Assembly (NCBI GenBank): GCA_965205235.1
Contig: CBDBGD010000007.1
Location: 124,001 to 188,000, forward strand
Length of the DNA stretch: 64,000 nt
Direction of reading: 5' to 3'
Source of the DNA: CBDBGD01 sp965205235
GTDB lineage: Bacteria; Chloroflexota; Dehalococcoidia; Lucifugimonadales; UBA1127
Positions 16,333-24,720 of this stretch are shown here, piece by piece. A program made the translations under genes and the position numbers. How positions within the stretch are numbered: position 1 is the first letter of the stretch; each line of letters begins with the position of its first letter. The notes under the pieces were generated by a model. That model was not told where the DNA came from, ran no database searches, and saw only the letters and a list, made by a program, of their open reading frames with translations.

Positions 16333-17184
16333 TCAATTCCCTTCACAGAACAGGCTGTCAAACTCAGCCCTGGTACGACACGATCTGACCTTGCCCCGCA
16401 TCTGCCCGAAGTAAGTTGAGGCCCGCTGGCGGAATCTGGACCCAGCTGGCCCCAGATACTCGTCCACATACATGGATTGTCTGGTGGAATCTGCAACTGG
16501 GCTCATCACTGCGGTGATTGAGTGGCTCAGCAAGTGATCGAGCATGGACTTCGGGTCTTGGGAGCCTTGGTAGTTCCCGAATGCGTCAATTGCTAATGAC
16601 TCCATGTGGTATCCGCTAAATCTTCTGCTTGGACGGGTAATGAAGCAGTTCGTAATCGCCTTGGCGAGCTTGATTACCGGTATCAGTCTTCCGCCCCTGG
16701 CGGTGTTGACTTCAGCGAGCCTGGCGGCAAAGTCATCAGGTCGCACCACGTTGCTCCACCCATTACTTCCGGGTTCTCTAATCCGGACGCCGCCGGTGTT
16801 CGTCCGTATGGCAGGCAATATCTGGACTTCGGTCCCGTCCGAGTAACCGACTGTCACTGCCAGGTTGCCGGTCCTTATCGGATTCTCAGGTAGGCACCTT
16901 TGGACAGTTTCCCGCACATACTCAATGACCCTTGCAGGAGGCTGGTTCACAAGCGAAGACTGGTTCACTATCAGGAGAACATCAACGTCGCTGATTCCGG
17001 TTACGTAGGTATGTCTTAGCACAGAACCACCGAACATGGTCTGCACCACGTGATTGCCTTCCCGTCTGAGGAAATTGCACAGGCTTTCGAGGTGCCTCGC
17101 AATTGCCTGCGTGTTCCTGCGACTGTACCTCGCGAGCAATTCCTCACAGTAGCGATTGAAGTTGTCAGTCGACATAGCCGGCAT
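16333..17184 (-). CDS. CD-NTase 2 (second cyclic-oligonucleotide synthase)
   Basis: A 283-residue CD-NTase with intact catalytic residues: FGGSVLRHTYVTG near 50, DVD near 68-70 and TEVQILP near 119. The C-terminal helical domain is alignable with CD-NTase 1 throughout (LIPVIKLAKAI, YHMESLAIDAF, YVDEYLG). It begins MPAMSTDNF, without the Gly-rich leader, and lies directly upstream of the SLOG/membrane gene. The start overlaps the small upstream gene by 20 bases. Two active-looking paralogues in one operon is unusual; they could make different products, act as a heteromer, or reflect fusion of two CBASS loci. Confidence 0.88.
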   Translation of the reverse strand: MPAMSTDNFNRYCEELLARYSRRNTQAIARHLESLCNFLRREGNHVVQTMFGGSVLRHTYVTGISDVDVLLIVNQSSLVNQPPARVIEYVRETVQRCLPENPIRTGNLAVTVGYSDGTEVQILPAIRTNTGGVRIREPGSNGWSNVVRPDDFAARLAEVNTARGGRLIPVIKLAKAITNCFITRPSRRFSGYHMESLAIDAFGNYQGSQDPKSMLDHLLSHSITAVMSPVADSTRQSMYVDEYLGPAGSRFRQRASTYFGQMRGKVRSCRTRAEFDSLFCEGN

Positions 17185-17494
17185 CTCTATTCCGTACCTT
17201 GGTGGGTAAAGTCATACTCGCCAGCGCTAGTGCGGCCCCAGACGGCAGTCCCGGTCTAGGCTTCGTTGGAGTGAGCGGAGTTCTCTCCGCCAGTATGCCC
17301 TCCAAGGACGTCGGGAGCTCCTCTCCGGCTGCGACGCCCTGCCTTGACCGACACACCGTGGTTTCGTAGAGGCCAGGGGAGAAAAACGTTGGCGTCTTCC
17401 TCTCGAGTAGTCTCCGGATCATTCTGGCGAACCGTACTCGCTTATGTAGCCTGTCGCAGTGGTTAGCTGCGAAGATTGTTAGCCCAATAGCCAT
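17165..17494 (-). CDS. Small hypothetical protein coupled to XRE gene
   Basis: 109 residues, unrecognised. It begins with a hydrophobic stretch (MAIGLTIFAANH), then a basic patch (RMIRRLLERK), then a Pro/Leu-rich half. Its ATG overlaps the XRE stop as TAATG, and its end overlaps the CD-NTase 2 start by 20 bases. This tight packing is the main reason to believe it is a gene. Confidence 0.45.
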   Translation of the reverse strand: MAIGLTIFAANHCDRLHKRVRFARMIRRLLERKTPTFFSPGLYETTVCRSRQGVAAGEELPTSLEGILAERTPLTPTKPRPGLPSGAALALASMTLPTKVRNRDAGYVD

Positions 17495-17931
17495 TACGAA
17501 CCCATAGTCGAGGCCGGGTGGTTGGTGGCTGCACCCAATGCACCCACGATCTCCTTGATTCGCGTCAGACTAGCCGAGGCGTAGTCGGTGGCCTCGTAGC
17601 GCTGTATCTGCTGCTCCTGTAGGCCAAGACGTTCCGCCAGATCCTTTTGACTCAGGCCTTGTGCGATCCGCGCCTTTATCAAGGCGGTTGGCAATTCAGC
17701 GACCACGCTAAGCTCATCCATCGGGAACTTGCCAGCCTTCAGGGACTCATACTCGCGTAACTCTTCCTCAAGATCTGCCAGTTGGCTCTTCAACGCGTCC
17801 TCTTGAGCTCTTGCGATCAGGGGATGGAGTCCCTCGGATTCGTCCGAGCGCTGCTTAACGCTGTCGAGGGTTTGCGAGAATCGTTCAACCTGTGCCTTGG
17901 TGATCCGATATTGCCGCTCATTCTTGATCAT
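17494..17931 (-). CDS. XRE-family HTH protein with coiled-coil N-terminus
   Basis: 145 residues. The first ~70 are a charged, probably coiled-coil region (VKQRSDESEGLHPLIARAQE, then LADLEEELREYESLK). An HTH_XRE follows at about 80-135 (ALIKARIAQGLSQKDLAERL, QEQQIQRYEATDY). This is the layout of many antitoxin-type XRE proteins. It overlaps the upstream nucleotidyltransferase-like gene by 4 bases, so the two may form a toxin-antitoxin-like unit or a regulator for the CBASS operon downstream. Confidence 0.8.
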   Translation of the reverse strand: MIKNERQYRITKAQVERFSQTLDSVKQRSDESEGLHPLIARAQEDALKSQLADLEEELREYESLKAGKFPMDELSVVAELPTALIKARIAQGLSQKDLAERLGLQEQQIQRYEATDYASASLTRIKEIVGALGAATNHPASTMGS

Positions 17932-18368
17932 TCGAGGCCTCCCAAGTCTATGGCGATGATCCCCTTGGTTCGCCCGGTGTCCTTGTCCGTCTGAAAGAAC
18001 TCAAGAAACGACAGCCCGTCCGTGTCGGCGATGATTGACGCTGGAAACAGCTCCCCCACGAACTTCGCCTTCTGCGTGGCCCTCCCCGCATCGAAGGTCA
18101 AGAGAATGGGATCGAGAGCCGCCGGTTCGACATTGGCCTCTTCCCAGCAAGCATCGTAGTCGTTCGGCAGGGCTTTGCTCGTCACAAAGCTCCCATTGAT
18201 GTAGACGGTTCGGCATCCAGCGCCCTTCAGGTTCTCTAGTGCTGCTTTGAGTCCGGTCATGAGATGCCTTCTCCAGGGATTATTCCCAAGTCTCCCAACC
18301 AGCTCGTCCCAGTTGGCCCAGTGCACTCCTGGTGGAAGAAGCCCGTCAGTATCAAACTCGGGGATCAC
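17928..18368 (-). CDS. Nucleotidyltransferase-like protein (DUF6932-like), putative partner of XRE protein
   Basis: 146 residues from GTG 18368 (frame open to 18410). The motif VYINGSFVTSKALPNDYDAC matches the GS...DxD pattern of minimal nucleotidyltransferases; the rest resembles the small DUF6932-type proteins often paired with XRE genes. No C-terminal partner domain. It is the first gene of the minus-strand run into the CBASS locus. Start uncertain: no strong ribosome site before either candidate. Confidence 0.65.
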   Translation of the reverse strand: MIPEFDTDGLLPPGVHWANWDELVGRLGNNPWRRHLMTGLKAALENLKGAGCRTVYINGSFVTSKALPNDYDACWEEANVEPAALDPILLTFDAGRATQKAKFVGELFPASIIADTDGLSFLEFFQTDKDTGRTKGIIAIDLGGLE

Positions 18369-19041
18369 TACACAACAATACTCTTGTGTGGTGCTGCAAG
18401 TCAAGAGCAACGGCCGTCCATATGATTCTGGCGAAAGGGCAGCCTCGCCGGATATTCAGGAACGGCGGCATTCACTGGCAAGGGCAGGGAAAGGACACGG
18501 CGAGCCGGGTGCTTCCTCGCCCTGTGCTCTTGCGCACGAGTCCTCCTGTAGAGATAACCGCACACGCGTGTCTCCGACTGGAGCGCATGTCCAATCCCCA
18601 AGAGCAGAAGCCACGCTCTTATCGAATCCGATTCCTCGATGGCGGTCCTACTTGCGCCGACTCCAGCCGCGTCAGCAGCGGAGCAGCCCCGCTTGACCAC
18701 CTGGGACACGGACAGCCATCGTAGCCGGTGCGGAAGGCATACTCCACCTTCGCTCCCTCAGGCACACGCCCTCCGACCGCGCGGCACCAGGCGGGCAGGG
18801 CGTTGAGGGCCAACTGTAGCATCGCAATCAGGAACTGGGTCACGCCTTCTTGCTCCACCCTTGGGGGTTTGTGCAGACCCGCTATAGGGAACAATTGGGC
18901 ATCGTCGAGCAGTTCAAGAGCGGGGAGCACCTGTTGAGCAGGGCTGATCAAACTTCAACCTGAACCTCAACATGGGGTTCTGATTTCGTCAGGTTGGCTG
19001 GCCTTGGCCCCCACCTTCCCAGAGCCGCGTCCCCGACTTTA
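18369..19041. other. Intergenic region with a gene relic; probable promoter of the CBASS operon
   Basis: No intact gene. The part next to 18368 is the likely promoter of the minus-strand operon, but I see no confident -10/-35. At 18671-18785 there is a relic of the triple-HTH gene tail (listed separately). Confidence 0.55.
18671..18785 (-). pseudogene. Relic of the 3' end of the triple-HTH regulator gene
   Basis: The minus-strand translation GGRVPEGAKVEYAFRTGYDG matches the C-terminal part of the gene at 20301-21173 exactly over 20 residues. Nucleotide similarity continues downstream (gcggagcagcc..gcttgaccac) with indels that break the frame. The upstream HTH part is missing. Confidence 0.75.
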
Positions 19042-19686
19042 TCACAGTGACCCCTTCTCGACCTTCGATATCAAGGGTGACGACAGGGCAAGATTCATTG
19101 CAAGTATGTCCATATGAAGGGGCTTTGCCTTGCTGCTCAGTATCTCGGTTATCGTCATTGTCTGACTTAGGTTTCCTTCCGACAACTCCGGAGGGAATGG
19201 TATCAACCAAAGCAGTGATGCGTACCCTGTTGTGTACTCTTGAGGAATGGGGACAGCATCCGCAGGCATGGTTTCACCCGTTTGGAGGTTCACACCTAGT
19301 CGGAGCCCCGGCATACAGGGTCTCTGGATTTCTTTGATGTCCAGATCATCCTCGTACACAGCCGCGACCACGTAATACTGATGCCCGGCTAGCGGCTGGT
19401 ACTTGTGGGCCTTGTCCTTCACTAGGTCAACGGCTCTCTCGCCACTACCAAGATAGACAACCTCTATGATGAATCGAAAAGAGCTGGGCAGATCCGGCCT
19501 CACCGTCCATTCGTAGTCTGGGCGCCTGCCCGAAAAATCAGGCTCTCGGTCAAGCTGGCCGGAGCAACTATCGAGGATCAGGCCCACGTAGCCTTCGGCT
19601 ATTGCGCCCTTTGGTTTCTCTTTCCTGTATAGGGTTATTCTGTCTAAGCAGGCTTGGTACAGGGAATCGTGGATGGTCAACTGCAC
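19042..19686 (-). CDS. Hypothetical protein, possible PD-(D/E)xK-like fold
   Basis: 214 residues from GTG 19686, chosen because GGGAGG lies six bases upstream. The middle (RRPDYEWTVRPDLPSS, then RFIIEVVYLGSG and DKAHKYQPLAG) has the D...ExV...K spacing of restriction-endonuclease-like folds, but this is weak evidence. The family is not recognised. It lies between the CBASS operon and a short plus-strand gene, upstream gap ~80 bases. Confidence 0.6.
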   Translation of the reverse strand: MQLTIHDSLYQACLDRITLYRKEKPKGAIAEGYVGLILDSCSGQLDREPDFSGRRPDYEWTVRPDLPSSFRFIIEVVYLGSGERAVDLVKDKAHKYQPLAGHQYYVVAAVYEDDLDIKEIQRPCMPGLRLGVNLQTGETMPADAVPIPQEYTTGYASLLWLIPFPPELSEGNLSQTMTITEILSSKAKPLHMDILAMNLALSSPLISKVEKGSL

Positions 19687-19764
19687 GACAGACCTCCCGT
19701 TTGCATTGTATGAGGGAACGCTACGTGGCCGCTAGCGGGCATTTCAGGGATCGTCCGCGAGTAG

Positions 19765-20079
19765 GTGGCCGCTGAGGCAGTCAGCCGGTTCTGTCGCATT
19801 GCTTGGAATCAGGCCAAGCACCAATACTCGGATGGATTGCCGAAGTCGGTCATCTCCGTTGAAGATGCCATTGGAAGCTATTTCGTCGTGCGAGCCTTGG
19901 GGGCGAAGGTTCTCATGGTCGCCGGTAGGATGGAGTCTCTGATCAAGGCAATGGATGATGCCCTAGCAAACAGGAGCTTCTACCTTACAGGAGAGCTGCC
20001 TACGGTCGTAGATGGTGACACGCCATGGTCTGCAAATAACATTGACTTCGCAGACGAAGACGACCCGCAGGAGTGGTAG
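19765..20079 (+). CDS. Hypothetical protein
   Basis: 104 residues from GTG 19765, acidic C-terminus (IDFADEDDPQEW). No motif recognised; the start codon has only a weak ribosome site. It diverges from the minus-strand gene ending its promoter side at 19686 and is followed by a strong palindrome (20195-20228) shared with the convergent triple-HTH gene. Confidence 0.45.
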   Translation: MAAEAVSRFCRIAWNQAKHQYSDGLPKSVISVEDAIGSYFVVRALGAKVLMVAGRMESLIKAMDDALANRSFYLTGELPTVVDGDTPWSANNIDFADEDDPQEW

Positions 20080-20194
20080 GCTCGGCATCGTGCCACCGTC
20101 ATGTAGGAGATTGGGGCCGGCTAATTCCTATAGACTATCCGAATGGGCTATTGCCGTGGGTGGGGGCTTGTACCAGGGGCCTTAGACCCTCAGT

Positions 20195-20228
20195 CTTGTC
20201 CTGGGGCTGCGCGCAGCCCTAGGACAAG
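20195..20228. terminator. Palindrome between convergent genes, probable bidirectional terminator
   Basis: A 34-base near-perfect palindrome cttgtcctggggctgcgcgc followed by its complement agccctaggacaag. It lies between the end of the plus-strand gene (20079) and the end of the minus-strand triple-HTH gene (20301). Confidence 0.6.
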
Positions 20229-20300
20229 CTCATTCGTAGGCTCCGTGCCAAAGCAGCCGAAAGAAGCAGACCATTGGCCCCGTTGCTATCTCATCCGATC

Positions 20301-21173
20301 TCAGGCCGCGATCGCTCGTTGTGTCAGCATAGCGGAGCAGCCTCGCTCGACCACGTGGGTCACCGACACTCGGCCCCGGCCGTCGTAGCCTGTACGGAAG
20401 GCATACTCCACCTTTGCACCCTCGGGTACACGCCCGCCAGTGCGCACCGCGCCGCCTCTCTCCCCACGACCAGGACCGCCCGCACCGTATACCACCATTC
20501 CGCTCCGCTCGCCCTTGCTCCACCCCAGCACCTTGATCTCGGCCGGCATCACCCGCTCTGTGTGCGTCCGCTGGAACAGCACGCCGTGTAGTTTGCTGAG
20601 CACCCCCGGCGACGGGTTGCGGTTGCCGTTCATGATCTGGGAGAGATGACCAGAGCTGATGCCGACACGCCGGGCCACCTCGTTCTGGCTGACCCCGTGG
20701 GCGTTCATCCGCTCCCACACGGCCTGGCAGTCCACGCCGGCACGCTGGGCCGGAGCGACCTTCACGGGGGCCTTCAGTGCCGACTCCACCCGCGCCCGAA
20801 CCTTGACCCCCATGGTCCTGCGGCCCCGGGACGCCCGGACCATGTAGCCGTAGGACACGCCTACCCGCTCCGCCAGCTCCTGCATGCTCATACCCAGCTC
20901 CCGGGCGCGCTCCCGGATGTAGCTGCTTTCCCCGCTGACTACATCTCGCTGCCGGTAGACGATGCCCTGTCCGGGCACCTCTCCCAGCAGAGCTGCAGCC
21001 TTCTCCCGCAGCCTGGGCGTCCAGGGCCTGCGCCCCGTGGCGATGCCGGACAGGTTGCTGGTGTTCACCCCCATCTTCTTGGCCAGCTCCCTCATGGTGA
21101 GGCCCCGCCGCCTGGCGGCGGCCCTGAGTGCGGTCTCTCCTCTCCTGGTCCTTGCAGTGGTTAGGGCAGTCAT
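20301..21173 (-). CDS. Triple-HTH (XRE) regulator
   Basis: 290 residues with three successive XRE-like helix-turn-helix units: about 20-58 (GLTMRELAKKMGVNTSNLSG), 92-128 (GMSMQELAERVGVSYGYMVR) and 158-196 (GVSQNEVARRVGISSGHLSQ). The C-terminal ~90 residues are Gly-rich and end in a module duplicated as a relic at 18671-18785. ATG 21173 has AGGAGGAAAGCGAC directly upstream. Three HTHs in one chain suggest binding of extended or multiple operators. Palindromes with a GTCCC/GGGAC core lie in its leader. Probably an element-encoded regulator. Confidence 0.85.
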   Translation of the reverse strand: MTALTTARTRRGETALRAAARRRGLTMRELAKKMGVNTSNLSGIATGRRPWTPRLREKAAALLGEVPGQGIVYRQRDVVSGESSYIRERARELGMSMQELAERVGVSYGYMVRASRGRRTMGVKVRARVESALKAPVKVAPAQRAGVDCQAVWERMNAHGVSQNEVARRVGISSGHLSQIMNGNRNPSPGVLSKLHGVLFQRTHTERVMPAEIKVLGWSKGERSGMVVYGAGGPGRGERGGAVRTGGRVPEGAKVEYAFRTGYDGRGRVSVTHVVERGCSAMLTQRAIAA

Positions 21174-21622
21174 GTCGCTTTCCTCCTCTCACGTGGAAAG
21201 CGAGACCGCCCCCCTGAGGGGGGAGACGGTCCCGCTCGATGTGGTGTCCCGTTGGACGGGACCGTCTCCCTGGGTGCTGTGTTGTTTGCGGCCGGTGGCC
21301 GTGTGCGGCGTCCCCGTGCGTGGGACGCCGTCTATGGAGCAAGCCCCCGGACTACGTCACGGGGATGCTCCGTGGTGAATTGGGCATAGGTCCTCCTGGA
21401 TGGTGGGAATTGGATGTGTGAGGCGGGACCAGGTCCCGCAAGCAAGGCAGGGCGGAGCCGGCGGGCTCCGCTGTGGTGAAGCGCTGCGGAATGCGTGAGG
21501 CGGCTGGCCGCTACCTGCCGGAGCGGTCGGTCAGCGCACGGGCAGCTCGTGCCCCAGTCCTGAACCGTAGTCGTGCGAACGGCGTGAGTCGAGCGTTGGG
21601 ATGTCAGCGGTGGCTGTGGCGA
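21174..21622. promoter_or_regulatory. Structured leader/operator region of the triple-HTH gene
   Basis: No gene. Two palindromes have the same layout, GTCCC-N7-GGGAC, at 21246-21262 and 21310-21326. A third, inverse form GCGGGACC-a-GGTCCCGC lies at 21423-21439. A 13-bp perfect stem (21222-21234 with 21257-21269) and a CCCCCC-tga-GGGGGG hairpin sit just before the ribosome site. Operators for the triple-HTH protein or an attenuating leader are both possible. Confidence 0.5.
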
Positions 21623-22093
21623 TCACCCACCCCCGGCGAGGCGCCGGAGTCCCCGCAGGCTCGGCCGGGAGACCAGCTTGCCGGGCCGCCACCGCATGCC
21701 CAGCACGGCCACCACCTCCAGCGTGGCCCCGTCCCCCGTGGGTGTCAGCGCGGCGGCACGTCCCGTGGCCGGGCCGTAGAGCAGGAGCTCACGGCCTCGA
21801 TGGCGACGCTTCACCAGGGCCAGCCACTCGACATGGGCCCAGCGGGCCTGCCCCGAGTCCGCCCCGTGGGTCGCCATGCCGGCGAAGACGCCCAGTGCCT
21901 TGTCGATGTCGCCCGCCTGACGCAGCCGCCTCGCCTCGTGGATGCCCCTGGCCATGTTCGGGGTCGTCGCCTCCGCCTCCTCCGGGAACAGCGCCGCCAC
22001 GAGCCGGTCCACCAGCTCCTCCAGGCTGCGCCTGGGCCGCGCTGTCCCCTCATCCATCGTTTGTCCGTGAATCGCCATCACTGTCGTCGTCAT
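21623..22093 (-). CDS. Hypothetical element-encoded protein
   Basis: 156 residues from ATG 22093 (GAGG nine bases upstream). N-terminal helical part (RRSLEELVDRLVAALFPEEA, ARGIHEARRLRQAGDIDKAL, TPR-like in flavour), then a beta-rich basic half (WAHVEWLALVKRRHRGRELL, TLEVVAVLGMRWRPGKL). Not recognised. Same strand as and upstream of the triple-HTH gene, separated by its structured leader. Confidence 0.6.
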   Translation of the reverse strand: MTTTVMAIHGQTMDEGTARPRRSLEELVDRLVAALFPEEAEATTPNMARGIHEARRLRQAGDIDKALGVFAGMATHGADSGQARWAHVEWLALVKRRHRGRELLLYGPATGRAAALTPTGDGATLEVVAVLGMRWRPGKLVSRPSLRGLRRLAGGG

Positions 22094-22955
22094 TCGTGTG
22101 CCTCTTTGTATCTTCGTTGCGTTGCCTTCAATCCGTACGCCCGCTTGCGGGCAAAGGCAAGGGCCGCCTCGAAGTGCGGCCCTTGTGAGTGAGAGTGTTG
22201 TTGGGAGGCCCGAGGCCCCCGAAGTCAATACCAGACGGACGTCGGCAAGCCAGTGACAACCGGCTCGCCGAAACCGCCACGGGAACCGTAGGCAGCCAGT
22301 GCCTATGTCTTCAATGGTTGTGACCGGGACCCGTGCTTCACCTGCATCCGCACCTCCATGCCTGCGATGCCGTCCGGTGATGGACACACTTCGCCAAGGC
22401 CGGGGCTGGATGAGGGACGGGCAAGGGGATGAAAGAAGGGCGCAGGTCTCTGCGGTGAGTTCGACCGAGGTGAAGCTGATGTGAGGGAAGCGGCCGGTCT
22501 GGCAGGCCAGCCGCAGCACAGCCAGCGTGGAAGCTGCGACGCAGTCGTGTGACAGTTGGGCTGCAGGCATGAGGAACCGGCCGGCGTGCAGGGTGCACGT
22601 CGACCGGCAATCTTAGGCTGGCCCCGCTTTCGCCCCGGCCTCAGGGGAGCACTGCTCGACCCCTCCACCGGCGCACGCAGCGGGAAGGCGCTTGTCCCTC
22701 CGAGGCGGGCCATCGGGAGAGCATTGCTCGATCCCTCCGGTCCTTCCCCTGGGCGGCTGTTCGGAGAGCAGGGCTCGATCCTCTACAGCCGGTCCCGGAT
22801 TCGGGGACGGGAACCCTCCAGGTTTCTCAGGCACGAAACGCTGGAAAAGCCAGACAACGCACTCAGTATTGGCGGCCAGGTCCGCTGCTGGCAAGAGGGG
22901 CGGCGAAATCACTTCCCGAAATGGGCCCGCCATGGGCCTGCAATGGGCCAGGGGA
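22094..22955. other. Non-coding region with iteron-like repeats
   Basis: No convincing gene. Three imperfect repeats built on a GAGCA/TGCTC dyad followed by CGA and CCTC occur at 22643-22666, 22714-22738 and 22762-22783, all in the same orientation. Such an array could be a control or replication region of the element. Confidence 0.45.
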
Positions 22956-23186
22956 CTACCGCCGCCACAGCCCCAGGGTGAGAATGCGGCGCAGCCACAG
23001 CCGGAGCAGGGCCCGGTTCCGGTCCACCTCGACACCCCCCAGCGACCGCTGGCGCTGCCGGACCTGGTCCTGCCGGCTCTCCCAGTCCCAGGGGAAGGAG
23101 GTCGGGGGAAGGGTCAGCTCGTGCTCCTCGATGATGGCGATCTCCAGGTGCAGCACCCGTATGCTGGCCTCTGTCCGTGCCAACAC
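22956..23186 (-). CDS. Possible hypothetical protein (weak)
   Basis: 76 residues from TTG 23186, a helical, charged sequence (EASIRVLHLEIAIIEEHEL, then RQDQVRQRQRSLGGVEVD). The same frame stays open upstream into a further ~40 plausible residues (VIVQRRKARAELVGLRKTRA) without a clear start, so the 5' end may be wrong or frameshifted. Its composition looks protein-like, but no family is recognised. Confidence 0.3.
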   Translation of the reverse strand: MLARTEASIRVLHLEIAIIEEHELTLPPTSFPWDWESRQDQVRQRQRSLGGVEVDRNRALLRLWLRRILTLGLWRR

Positions 23187-24015
23187 CGCCCTGGTCTTCC
23201 GCAGACCTACGAGCTCGGCCCTGGCCTTGCGCCGCTGGACGATGACCGGGGTGGCGTCCCCCGTACACTCGCTCCTCGCCGTCCTCAGCCTCCAGGGTCA
23301 CGAGCTGGGGATACGTCCTGGGGAGAACGCAGCCGCCCTTCGGCAGATCATCGACTAAGCCCTTGGTCGCCGCACTCGTGCTCCGGTCGGACCACATGCT
23401 GGTCCCATGGCTTACCGGCCCGGGGGGTCACCGGGGGAGGTATGCCTCCTGACAACGATCCTGACCCCGTGGCAAGAACCCGGCACGCCGCACCGACGTC
23501 TAACCGCTTCATGACCGGCGGCCCACATGCCCTGTGCCCCTTCACCACCAGACTCCAATTCCAACGTGACCAGCCCTCCGAACGGCCTCCCCGCCATGTA
23601 ACAGCTGGCATATTTTGGGCCTCACCAGAGCCAGTGCCAAAAACGGAACTTTTCTAGCTGTGGACTGGCAGTAACCCCCCGAAGGGCCCACTGCCGAAAA
23701 CGGAACTTTCGTAGCTGGCAATTGGAATCGGCACTGGAATCTGCTGTGGAAACCAAGTGCTTCCTCCCGTGGGCCTGTAGGGGGCTTTCATCCCCGATTC
23801 AGCTACGAATCCGGCCCCACTTCCGTTTTCGGCACCTGCGCCTTTTCCTGTACACGGGTGAGACATCAAAACAACGGCCGATTTCTCCGTGCCCCGTAAC
23901 GGGGGGCCAGCGTGCCCCCGGCGGGCAGACTCACCCCCCGCTACACGGCATGGGTGAATCGCTCGGAAAGCCGTAGGCTCGATGGGCACAACCGGGTAGA
24001 TGGGGGAGCTGACAG
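23187..24015. other. Regulatory-looking region upstream of alpA-type gene, with repeats
   Basis: No gene seen. A motif tgccgaaaacggaact plus tagctg occurs at 23637-23660 and 23691-23717 in direct orientation and at 23797-23842 inverted. Within the last lies the palindrome-like GATTCAGCTACGAATC (23796-23811), which recurs almost exactly at 33838-33853 beside the integrase and attachment site. Confidence 0.5.
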
Positions 24016-24216
24016 ATGCACGACAGACTGCTGAGGCGTCGAGAAGTCGAGCGGATCACGGGAATGAGCCGCTCATCCATCTATCGGGCCATGCAGGGCG
24101 GAGACTTCCCGCGTCCCGTAAGGGTAGGCCCTGCTGCCGTCAGGTGGAGGGAGAGCGACCTCACCGCATGGCTGGAGTCGCGGCCGGTTGCTAACAGCGG
24201 GTTCCGCTGCTGTTAG
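24016..24216 (+). CDS. AlpA-family regulator / excisionase-like protein
   Basis: 66 residues with the AlpA/MerR-like winged helix: LLRRREVERITGMSRSSIYR, AMQGGDFPRPVRVGP and the ending RWRESDLTAWLESR, all diagnostic. AlpA proteins activate P4-type integrase genes or act as excisionases. Start ATG 24016 has GGGAG seven bases before it. The shared palindrome upstream of this gene and near the integrase suggests a common regulatory site. Confidence 0.9.
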   Translation: MHDRLLRRREVERITGMSRSSIYRAMQGGDFPRPVRVGPAAVRWRESDLTAWLESRPVANSGFRCC

Positions 24217-24720
24217 AGTGGCCTGCCCCGTCGTTGCCTCTTTGCAATCTTAGCTGTTGTCGGCCTTACCCCTGTTCTGGCCTTCGCTAGGATTCGCTTG
24301 TCGCGCCCGCGACCTCGGTCACACTCCTTGACATTGCGATTGGAGGAGGCCGCGCCACCCCTGGAACGCGTCATGGAACTACGGGACGTCGCTGTGACCG
24401 CCAGTGATCTCACATCCCCCACGTCCACGAAGAGGGCCAGGGCTGGTTGCAATACCCGAGGGCGGCCTGGGGACGTGCCATCCGGCTACGGCCGCCTAGA
24501 GGTATGGATAAGGAACGACAGCCTACGACCGGGTTCTCGGCGTCGAATGGAGCAGCGGTGGGAGTGGTCGTCGAGTCGCGATCTGACTTCGCGGGCTTAC
24601 CATACGTGTGAGGAGGTGGGTACGATCCGGGCTGGGCAAAAGGGCTAGTCCTTGAGACCTGCCGCCGGTGATCCTTAGGCGTTGACTCATCCTCCCGGTC
24701 ATGTCATCCTTGGTCTCACT
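24217..24720. other. No gene seen
   Basis: Open frames here lack protein-like composition and ribosome sites. The part before 24721 should hold the promoter of the next gene; no clear motif. Confidence 0.5.

Noticed and set aside
20230..21342. 370-residue minus-strand frame
   Set aside because: Alternative frame over the triple-HTH gene, which has clear domains and a strong ribosome site.
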